Assembly: GCA_035626395.1 (NCBI GenBank)
Contig: DASPNR010000011.1
Location: forward strand, 158,504-222,503
DNA length: 64,000 bases
From: Candidatus Limnocylindrales bacterium
GTDB lineage: Bacteria > Desulfobacterota > Binatia > UBA1149 > CAITLU01
Direction: 5' to 3'
Made by a program: the position numbers and the translations under genes. The notes under the pieces are model-generated. The model was not told the DNA's origin, did not search any database, and was given only the letters and a program-made list of their open reading frames with translations. Shown here one piece after another: positions 36,719-43,918 of this stretch (position 1 is the stretch's first letter; the number at the start of each line of letters is the position of its first letter).

Positions 36719-36931
36719 ATGGCCGAGGACATCATCGAAGAGCTGCGAAAGCGCCTGGCCGCTTTCGACAATGACGCCGAAGGGCGGCTCAGCCAGCTCG
36801 TCGTCGACGCCAAGCTTCGTGCGCTCGAGGACCTGATGGAGGCCGTCCACGACGAGCAGATCAAGGAGCTCGACCGCAAGAGGGACGGCGAGCTCGGGCT
36901 GGGCAACGACGAGAAACCGGGCAACGCGTGA
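36719..36931 (+). CDS. 70-aa hypothetical protein in the coiled-coil cluster
   Basis: An ATG at 36719 opens a short acidic, helical protein (ELRKRLAAFDNDAEGRLSQL ... GNDEKPGNA). It sits 26 bases after the DUF1329 stop and 19 bases before the coiled-coil start, in a tight forward series. No family is recognised. The reading frame is that of a longer shadow frame, but start, stop and spacing suit a real small gene. Confidence 0.55.
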   Translation: MAEDIIEELRKRLAAFDNDAEGRLSQLVVDAKLRALEDLMEAVHDEQIKELDRKRDGELGLGNDEKPGNA

Positions 36932-36950
36932 GAGTGGCCGCGAGGAAGAC

Positions 36951-39900
36951 GTGCAAGAGGATCGAGAGAGGAAACAGGTGCCGCTGGAGCCCACGCCGAT
37001 GATCGAGGCGCTGCGCGATCGCATCGAGAACGCCAAACGCGACGCGGTCTCCTCCGTCGCCACGCTGCGCGAGACGCTGCGCCAGCGCGCCGCGCAGCTG
37101 ACGCAGATCCGTGCCGACCTCGGCAAGGCGCTCGACGAGTTCGAGGAGCAGCGCCGTCAGCTCGAGGCCGAGCGCGCCGAGCTCGAGCAGCACGTCAATC
37201 TGACGCTCGACCCCAAGATCTTCGGGCAGGAGCTGCTCGAGCAGCGCGCGCAGCTCGACCGCGACCTGGCCGCGTTCGAAGCCGAGAAGAAGACCGTCCG
37301 CGATCGAACCGCCAAGCGCACCGAGGAGCTGACGGCGCGCGAGCGCGCGATCGCCGAGGCGCAGGACAAGATCGACGACGAGGCCCAGGCGCTGGCGCGC
37401 GAGCGCGCCGCCATGCAGGCCGACCAGCAGATCGCACGCAAGGAGCTGGCCGACCGCCAGAAGGAGCTCAACGCCGAGCGCGCCGACCTTGCCCGCCGCA
37501 TCGAGGCGCTGGAGGCCGACCGCGCCAGGGGCGAGGCCGCGCTGGCCGCGCGCTCTCGCGAGCTGGACGAGCGCGTGCTCGAGATCGAGGCGATCCGCCG
37601 CAAGATCGACGAGGAGACCGCCGCCATCCAGGCGCGTCTTGCCGATCTGGCCAAGCAGGAAGCCGACGCCGAGCGCGAGGCCAAGCTGCGCAACGCGCAT
37701 CTGGAATCGCAGCTGCGCAAGCTCGAGGCCGACCGCGTGGCCCTCGAAGGCGAGCGCGAGCAGGCCCGCCTCGCCCATCAGGCGCGCATCTCCGAGATCG
37801 AGGCCAAGGCGCTCGAGGTCGAGCAGCGCCGCGCAGGCCTGGAGCGCGAGCGCACCGCGCTGCTCGCCGACGTGCAGGCGGAGAAGGACGGGGCACGAGC
37901 GCTGACCGCCAGGCTCGAGGAAGAGCGCTCCGAGCTGGACCGGCGCATGGCCGCGCTGGAGGAGCTGCGCGCACGGGCGCAGAGCGAGGCCGCCGAGCGC
38001 AGCGCCGCGCTCGCCGAGCGCGAGGCGCAGATGTCACGGCGCGAATCCGAGCTCGCCGCCGCGCTGGCGCAGCGCGAGCGCGACATCGCCGCACGCCATG
38101 CCGAAGCCGAGGCACGCGTGCGTGCGACCGCCGAGCTGGAGACGTGGCTGGCCGACTCGCGCCGTCGTCTCAGCGACGGCCTCGAGGCGCTCGAAGCCGA
38201 TCGCAAGAAGCACGAGGAAGCCAGTGCCGCCCTTGCCGCCGCGCGCGCCGAGCAGGAGCGCGCATTCGCGGCGATGCGCCAGGAGCTGGATGCGCGGGAG
38301 GCCGCGATCGGCCGCGACCGCCAGAGCATGGAGGCCGAGGTCGAGGCACGCCTGGCCGCCGCGGCCGAGCGCGAAGCCGAGCTGACCGCCACCGAAGGGC
38401 GCCTGCTCGCCGACCGCGAAGCGCTCGAGAGCGAAATCGCCGATCTCGAGACGCGCGCCGCGGCCGAGACCGAGCGCCTCTCGGCCCGCCAGGCCGAGCT
38501 CGAGCAGGCCCGCGCCGCGCTCGAAAAGGAGCGCGCGCAGCTTGCCCACGAGCAGTCGCGCCTGGAACAGGCGCGGGCCGACAAGCTCGCCGAGCTTGCC
38601 GGGCTGGAGACGTGGCTGGCCGAGTCGCGCGCGCGTCTGGCCGCCGAGCTCGAATCGCTGGAGCGCTCGCAGGCAAAGCATCAGGCCGACGTCGAGCAAT
38701 GGTCGCAGCGCGCGCAGGAGCGCGAGCGCGCGATCACCGAAGCCAACGACCTGCTCGGGCAGGAGCGCAGCAAGCTGGCGCAGGAGCGCGCCGAGACGCG
38801 GCGCAAGCTCGACGACGAGCGGCTCGAGCTGGAGATCCGGCAGGAAGAGCTCGAGCAGCAGGCGCAGAAGGCCCGCGCGGCGCTCGACGAAGAGAAGGCG
38901 GCGCTGCAGGCGGCCATCGCCGAGCGCGAGGCGAGCCTTGCGGCGCAGGAGCAGGCGCAGCGCGTGGCGCTCGAGCAGGAAGCCGCGCAGCAGAAGCAGA
39001 AGCTGGAAGCCGAGGCGGCCGCGCAGAAGCAGGCGCTCGACGGCCAGGCCGCCGAGCAGAAAAGCAGGCTGGAGGCCGAGGCCGCCGCGCAGAGGCAGAA
39101 GCTGGAGGCCGAGTCGGCCGCGCAGAAGCAGCGCCTCGACGAAGAGGCCGCCGCGCAGAGGGCCGCGTTCGACGCCGAGACCCGGGCGCAGCGCGACGAG
39201 CTGGCGGCGCGCGAAGCGGCGCTGGCCGCCGAGATCGAGGAGCGGCGCACGCTCCTGGCCGAGCGCGAAGCCGAGCTGGAACGCGGCGCCGAGGAGCTGC
39301 ATCGCAAGCACGACGCCGTGCAGGCCGAGATCGTCGCGCTGGAGGAGAAGGCCGAGGCCGAGTTCCTCGCGCTCGACGCGCGCGACCATGCTCTTCAGCA
39401 GCGAGAGCAGGAGCTGGCCGCGGCCCGCACGCAGCTCGAGCGCGAGAAGATCGAGCTCGAACGGGCGCGCGCCGACAAGCTGGCCGACCTCGCCGGCCTG
39501 GAGAACTGGCTGGCCGACTCGCGAGTTCGCCTGCAGCAGCAGACCGAGCAGCTCGAGGCCACGCGCGCCAGGGTCGAGCGCATGGAAGCCGAGACGCTCG
39601 AGCGGATGCGCAGCTCCGAGCAGGAGCTGACCGCCTCGCGCAGCCGGCTGGCCGAGGAGCGCGAGGCGTTCGAGACGTCGTGCCGGCAGATCGAGGAGCG
39701 CCACCTCGCCGAGCAGGCCGCGCTGACCGAGCGCGAGCAGGCGCTGACCGCGACGGCCGAGCGCCTGCGCGAGGACCGCCAGGCCCTGGAAGAAGAGCTG
39801 GCTTCGCTCGAGAAGCAGGCCGAAGCCAAGGCTGCGCAGTTCGCCGAGCAGGAAAAGACCATCACGCAGGCCGGCGAGGAGCTGCGACGCAAGCGCGAGC

Positions 39901-40166
39901 AGGCACGCGCCGAGCACGAGTCGCTCGAGGAGCGGGCGGCCGTTCGCCGCGCCGAGCTCTCGGGCCTGGAGAACTGGCTGGCCGCCGCGCGCGCCCGGCT
40001 CGAGGAGGAGCTCGGGCAGCTGGCCACCGAGCGCGAAGAGATGCGCAAGGAGCGCCAGCGCCTGCGCCGCCAGGCCGCCTCCCTGCTCAGCGACCTCGCC
40101 GACGACGACGGCGCAGGCCGCGATTCGTCTTCGGACAGCCAGGCAAGTAAAAGACTGGTTCCATGA
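36951..40166 (+). CDS. Long coiled-coil protein (SMC/M-protein-like composition)
   Basis: 1,071 aa from the GTG at 36951. Almost the entire length is Glu/Arg/Ala/Leu-rich heptads, so an extended coiled-coil rod is predicted. There is no Walker motif, so it is not an SMC ATPase. Four copies of a conserved break, LxxLETWLADSRRRL, occur near residues 390, 550, 850 and 1003. A run of 11-12-residue repeats (AAAQKQ-L-AE) spans about 680-740. Its ATGA overlap with the roadblock gene implies a physical partnership. It is perhaps a cytoskeletal or polarity scaffold. Confidence 0.8.
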   Translation: MQEDRERKQVPLEPTPMIEALRDRIENAKRDAVSSVATLRETLRQRAAQLTQIRADLGKALDEFEEQRRQLEAERAELEQHVNLTLDPKIFGQELLEQRAQLDRDLAAFEAEKKTVRDRTAKRTEELTARERAIAEAQDKIDDEAQALARERAAMQADQQIARKELADRQKELNAERADLARRIEALEADRARGEAALAARSRELDERVLEIEAIRRKIDEETAAIQARLADLAKQEADAEREAKLRNAHLESQLRKLEADRVALEGEREQARLAHQARISEIEAKALEVEQRRAGLERERTALLADVQAEKDGARALTARLEEERSELDRRMAALEELRARAQSEAAERSAALAEREAQMSRRESELAAALAQRERDIAARHAEAEARVRATAELETWLADSRRRLSDGLEALEADRKKHEEASAALAAARAEQERAFAAMRQELDAREAAIGRDRQSMEAEVEARLAAAAEREAELTATEGRLLADREALESEIADLETRAAAETERLSARQAELEQARAALEKERAQLAHEQSRLEQARADKLAELAGLETWLAESRARLAAELESLERSQAKHQADVEQWSQRAQERERAITEANDLLGQERSKLAQERAETRRKLDDERLELEIRQEELEQQAQKARAALDEEKAALQAAIAEREASLAAQEQAQRVALEQEAAQQKQKLEAEAAAQKQALDGQAAEQKSRLEAEAAAQRQKLEAESAAQKQRLDEEAAAQRAAFDAETRAQRDELAAREAALAAEIEERRTLLAEREAELERGAEELHRKHDAVQAEIVALEEKAEAEFLALDARDHALQQREQELAAARTQLEREKIELERARADKLADLAGLENWLADSRVRLQQQTEQLEATRARVERMEAETLERMRSSEQELTASRSRLAEEREAFETSCRQIEERHLAEQAALTEREQALTATAERLREDRQALEEELASLEKQAEAKAAQFAEQEKTITQAGEELRRKREQARAEHESLEERAAVRRAELSGLENWLAAARARLEEELGQLATEREEMRKERQRLRRQAASLLSDLADDDGAGRDSSSDSQASKRLVP

Positions 40167-40480
40167 ACGACACCGTCATCGAACAGGCTCGCAAGCTGAC
40201 GGGTGTACAGGGCGCGGCGCTGGTGCGCCCGCCCGGAACGGTGGCAGCCTCGAACATCGAGTCGAAGCAGCTCAACACGTTCTTCGAGCTGCTCTATCGC
40301 ACCGCCTACGAGCTCGACCGCAAGGCCGGCCTCGGAAACGTCTCGGCCGTCGTCGTCAAGACCGACAAGGCCGGCGATCTCTCCCTTCTCATCCACGATC
40401 AAAAAGCCCTCGCTCTGGTCTCCGAGGGCTCACGCCCGCTCTCGGAGCTGTCTGCGGAGGTCAGAGACCTGCTTCGGTAG
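40163..40480 (+). CDS. Roadblock/LC7-like protein (putative)
   Basis: 105 aa starting in an ATGA overlap with the coiled-coil stop. The pattern of helix, beta hairpin (VSAVVVKTDKAGDLSLLIHD) and C-terminal helix is that of roadblock/LC7 proteins. In bacteria these bind Ras-like GTPases such as MglA. No GTPase gene is in the window. The assignment rests on fold pattern only. The next gene starts 2 bases downstream. Confidence 0.6.
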   Translation: MNDTVIEQARKLTGVQGAALVRPPGTVAASNIESKQLNTFFELLYRTAYELDRKAGLGNVSAVVVKTDKAGDLSLLIHDQKALALVSEGSRPLSELSAEVRDLLR

Positions 40481-40482
40481 AG

Positions 40483-41583
40483 GTGGCTGTGCGGACGCTG
40501 TTGCGGGATCTAGCAACTCTGAAAGGAGTCCACGGCGGCTACGTCGTGCGCAAGGGCGAGGTGCTCGCGTCGTCGTTGCCCGAAGACCGCACCGATGCGC
40601 TGTCGGCTGCGCTGGAGGCGATCGTCAAGATCGGCGAAGGGCTGTCCAGGATCGACGCGCGCTTCGAGGAAGTGCGCATCGAATTCGGCACGCAGTCGCT
40701 GATGGTGATGCCGGTCGACGACGGCTTCACGCTCGGACTGCTCACGGGCGAAGACGTCGACCTTCCGCTTCTGCGCGCGGTGATGGCTTCGAGCGTGCGA
40801 CAGCTCCGGCGCATGGCCGAGCTGCCGCCGCGTCCGATCGAGGAGCCCAGGCTGCCGCCGCTGCCCGAGCTTCCCGACGTCGTCGTGGCACCGGCGGCCC
40901 CGGATTTCGAGGCACCGCCCTTGGTCGCGCCTGCAGCACCGGCCGTCGAAGCGGCGCCGGCCGTCGAGCCCGCGCAGGCCGCGGGCGCCGCCGCGGGCGC
41001 ATCGCAGAAGGCGCAGCCAACCGCTGCGCCCACGCCGGCGGCTCCGCCTGCGGACGCACCGCCCAAGCCCGAAGCGGCCAGGCACGCGCCGGCCGCGCCC
41101 GAAACCAAGCAGGCGCCGCAGCAGGCGGCCGCGGCGCAGCCGGCTGCCAGGCAGGCCGCCGCGCCCTCGCCCTCGACCGCCAAGCCCGCTCAGCCCGCCA
41201 GACCGTCGCCGGCCGAGCAGGCTCAGCGAGCGCGCGAGGCCAAGGCCGCGCAGCATGCGGTGCAGCAGGGCAAGGGCCGCGACGAGCAGCGCAAGCCCGA
41301 GCCGCAACGCAAGCCGCCGGCGGCGCCGGAGCCGCCGCGCGCTCCGGCCCGCGACGACTGGGACGCCGAGACCGTGCTGCCGAAGATCCGCGACCTGCTC
41401 ACCGAGGCCATCGGCCCCGTCGCCCGCGTGACGTTCAAGCGCGGCGTCGCCAAATGGACCGATGCCCATGCGCCGACGCTGGGCAATCTGCCGGCGCTGG
41501 CCCGGATCCTCGCCGCCGACCTCGGCTCGGAGGCCGAGAAGAAGAAGTTCGTCGACGCCGTCGAGCGTTTGCGACAGGGCTGA
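40483..41583 (+). CDS. Roadblock-like N-domain, Pro/Ala linker and C-terminal conserved domain
   Basis: 366 aa from a GTG at 40483 (a GTG at 40489 has the better-spaced GAGG). Residues 1-115 again look like a roadblock domain (GVHGGYVVRKGEVLASSLP; LMVMPVDDGFTLGLL). Residues about 115-290 are a Pro/Ala/Gln linker. Residues about 290-366 (KIRDLLTEAIGPVARVTFKR ... LAADLGSEAEKKKF) resemble the small domain with a hhGPhA+hhh+R signature seen in some bacterial Ser/Thr kinases and FrzS-like proteins. It is likely a signalling adaptor together with the adjacent coiled coil and receptor. Confidence 0.65.
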   Translation: MAVRTLLRDLATLKGVHGGYVVRKGEVLASSLPEDRTDALSAALEAIVKIGEGLSRIDARFEEVRIEFGTQSLMVMPVDDGFTLGLLTGEDVDLPLLRAVMASSVRQLRRMAELPPRPIEEPRLPPLPELPDVVVAPAAPDFEAPPLVAPAAPAVEAAPAVEPAQAAGAAAGASQKAQPTAAPTPAAPPADAPPKPEAARHAPAAPETKQAPQQAAAAQPAARQAAAPSPSTAKPAQPARPSPAEQAQRAREAKAAQHAVQQGKGRDEQRKPEPQRKPPAAPEPPRAPARDDWDAETVLPKIRDLLTEAIGPVARVTFKRGVAKWTDAHAPTLGNLPALARILAADLGSEAEKKKFVDAVERLRQG

Positions 41584-41675
41584 TTCTCGTTCAGGCAGGG
41601 CTCGTTCCAGGCCATCGCGCAAGGTATGAGGTTCAGACGGGGCGTGGGGGGCTCCCCTTCCGCGTACACTGAGGA

Positions 41676-42875
41676 GTGTCGTCCTTGAACAGCATCCGCA
41701 ACAAGATCCTCCTGGCCATCGCGCTGGTGACGCTGCCGCCGATGCTCGTGCTCGGCTGGTACGGCGGCGACCAGGTCGAGAAGGCGCTGCGCGAGCAGGG
41801 CCTGCAGCGCCTCGACACGCGCATCAACGGCCTGTCGGCCCAGATGGACAAGGTGCTCTCCGGCACCGACGGCGATCTGCTGCTCCTGGCCGACGCCCCT
41901 TCCCTCTCGCAGTACTGGCTTGCGCTCGACAGCGGCGACGCCGTTCTCATCGAGGCAGCCAAGAAGAACCTGGCGCAGACGTTCACGCGCCTGCTGCAGA
42001 TCCGCGGCAACTACCATCAGGTGGCGTACCTGGACGCCACGGGCATGGAGAAGATCCGCGCGCAGCGCGGCGCCGGCGACTCGATCATGATCACGCCGGA
42101 GACCAGGCTCGAGAACAACGCCAGCCGCGCGCTCTACACCGAGGCCAACAAGCTGCAGAGGAGCAAGGTCCACGTCACGCCGATCGAGCTCAATCGCGTG
42201 TCGGGCAAGCTCGAGGAGCCGCACCGGCCCGTCATCCACTACAGCACGCCGGTGTTCGACGCCTCGTCCAGAAAGCGCGGCGTCCTGGAGATCACGGTCA
42301 ACGCCCGGCCGATGCTCGAGCTGGTGGCGGCGGCGCCCGAGCAAGGCGAGACGCTGCTGCTCGTCGACGCCAGCGGCGCCTACCTGAGCCATCCCGACAA
42401 GGACAAGGAATGGGGCGGCACCAACGACCTCGGCACTGCGCACAACCTGGCCACCGACTACCCGCGCCTGAGCGCCGCCGTGCTCAGCGCCAAGGGGCCG
42501 CTGCACGACGAGAGCGCCGAGATGATCACGATCGCGCGACCGATTCCGGTCCCCGGCGTGCCCGACAGACAGCTCGGCGTGCTCGTCGACATGATGCCGA
42601 GCAACGTCCTCTACGCATCGGCGCGGCGGCTGCGCAACAACTTCTGGATTCTGACCGGCGGCGCCCTCGCCTTCGCGCTGATCGTCGGCGCCGCGGTGGC
42701 CTACTACATCACGCGGCCGATCTCGGCGCTGACCGTCGCGGTCGACCGCATGAGCCGCGGCGAGCTCGAAGAGCCGATCCGCGTGACCTCCGGCGACGAG
42801 ATGCAGAAGCTCGCCGAAGCCATGGAACGTCTGCGCAAGTCCATGAAGCTCATGCTCGACAAGTTCGAGGACTGA
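41676..42875 (+). CDS. Membrane receptor with dCache-like sensor and HAMP domain, no output domain
   Basis: 399 aa from a GTG at 41676; a TTG at 41685 has better spacing to GAGGA. The first transmembrane segment is about residues 10-28, then a periplasmic dCache-like sensor (YLDATGMEKIRAQRG ... LEITVNARPML). The second transmembrane segment is near residue 330, then a HAMP domain (ITRPISALTVAVDRMSRGEL). The protein stops 45 residues later, with no kinase, methyl-accepting or cyclase domain. It probably signals through a separate partner, plausibly the roadblock proteins encoded just upstream (inference). Confidence 0.8.
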   Translation: MSSLNSIRNKILLAIALVTLPPMLVLGWYGGDQVEKALREQGLQRLDTRINGLSAQMDKVLSGTDGDLLLLADAPSLSQYWLALDSGDAVLIEAAKKNLAQTFTRLLQIRGNYHQVAYLDATGMEKIRAQRGAGDSIMITPETRLENNASRALYTEANKLQRSKVHVTPIELNRVSGKLEEPHRPVIHYSTPVFDASSRKRGVLEITVNARPMLELVAAAPEQGETLLLVDASGAYLSHPDKDKEWGGTNDLGTAHNLATDYPRLSAAVLSAKGPLHDESAEMITIARPIPVPGVPDRQLGVLVDMMPSNVLYASARRLRNNFWILTGGALAFALIVGAAVAYYITRPISALTVAVDRMSRGELEEPIRVTSGDEMQKLAEAMERLRKSMKLMLDKFED

Positions 42876-42894
42876 TTCGGCAACGCCCAGTTCC

Positions 42895-43012
42895 GGCGGC
42901 CCAGAGCCGTCGGTGGCCCCGCACCGTCCGTGCGGCCGCTGTCGCGTGATGTTGGCGGCCCGGAGCCGTCGGTGGCCCAACGACGTCAGTACGGCCGCTG
43001 TCCGGTGATGTT
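42895..43012. repeat. 59-base tandem duplication at the 3' end of the CAP-domain gene
   Basis: Two adjacent 59-base copies (42895-42953 and 42954-43012) share GGCGGCCC-GAGCCGTCGGTGGCCC and GCGGCCGCTGT...GTGATGTT. The right copy encodes the last residues and the TGA stop of the CAP-domain protein. In the left copy the stop position has become a sense codon (TCA to TCC on the + strand). Confidence 0.75.
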
Positions 43013-43783
43013 GCCGGCGGGCCCGTAGTTGCAGACGATCGAGTGGTCGTAGGTCAGGTTGGGGCAGTGCGAGGTCGCGCAGCCCACCTCCTTCGTGTTC
43101 TCCCAGACCAGCTGCGTGTAGTGGCCGCAGATCTTCGTCGGCAGGCAGGTGTTCGTCTCGTAGACGTACCACTGCTTCTCGTCCTCCCACGCATCCATCG
43201 CCGTCTGGTAGTGGAAGGGCTGGTTCTGCGCGTAGATGTTCTCGCCGACCTTGTAGGGATGCCCCTCGTGCCGGTTCGGGTTGTGGTCGATCGCGCCCGA
43301 CGGCGCCTGCACGTCCACGCATGCGTCGGCCCATTCCTGCGCCGTGGCCGCCAGCGCATCGCTCCACACGAGCGGCCCCACGCCGACGTCCTCGCGAACC
43401 TCGTTGTGCGCCTCGGTGATTCCCTCGAGATGCGGCGGCTCGCCGATGGTCGTCGTGGTGGTGCTGGTGGTTGTCGTGGTCGTCGTCGTCGAGGTGGTCG
43501 TGGTCGCGCAGGCGGGACAATCGAGCGCGATGTCGTGTCCGACGGCGGCCTTGAGGATGGTCAGCGCATCGCTGGCAGTGACCGCGCCGTTGTCGTTGAC
43601 GTCGCAGACGCACATCTCGCAGGAGCCGCTGCCGACCGCGGTCCGCAGCGTCGAGAGGGCATCGGAGGCGACGGGCTGCTCGCCGGTGCTGGCGGGCTGG
43701 CCGCAGTCGCCCTGCTCCGAGTGCGCGCTGGATGCGCCGAACACGAGAACGATCGTAAGAGACACGAAGACGCGCATGGACAT
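42986..43783 (-). CDS. Secreted dockerin-like/CAP (SCP/PR-1) domain protein with Thr-rich linker
   Basis: 265 aa from the ATG at 43783. A signal peptide ends near SSAHS. Next is a split dockerin-like pair (VASDALSTLRTAVG; CDVNDNGAVTASDALTILKAAV), nearly the same as in the 26.7-30.6 kb protein. A linker of almost pure Thr with a few Ser follows. The last 140 residues form a CAP domain: EAHNEVR, the signature GHYTQLVW, and His/Glu positions around EGHPYKVGENIY. Bacterial CAP proteins are extracellular and of varied or unknown activity. The Thr tract is a likely glycosylation or spacer region. Confidence 0.82.
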   Translation of the reverse strand: MSMRVFVSLTIVLVFGASSAHSEQGDCGQPASTGEQPVASDALSTLRTAVGSGSCEMCVCDVNDNGAVTASDALTILKAAVGHDIALDCPACATTTTSTTTTTTTTSTTTTTIGEPPHLEGITEAHNEVREDVGVGPLVWSDALAATAQEWADACVDVQAPSGAIDHNPNRHEGHPYKVGENIYAQNQPFHYQTAMDAWEDEKQWYVYETNTCLPTKICGHYTQLVWENTKEVGCATSHCPNLTYDHSIVCNYGPAGNITGQRPY

Positions 43784-43918
43784 GACGGTGCGCGATGCAC
43801 CGAACGGTCGGACCATGCAATCGGCGGGAATGTTCGAACGGCGGCCATCGGCGAACGCCGTCGGGGAGGCCGCCATCTCTCTTTCCCATCCGCGGGCCCG
43901 TGCGCCGCGCGTCTCTGC

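Noticed and set aside
43430..43500. Short tandem repeat (GTCGTGGTCGTCGTC) considered as a CRISPR or regulatory array
   Set aside because: It encodes the Thr-rich linker of the CAP-domain protein. There are no spacers and no cas genes in the window.
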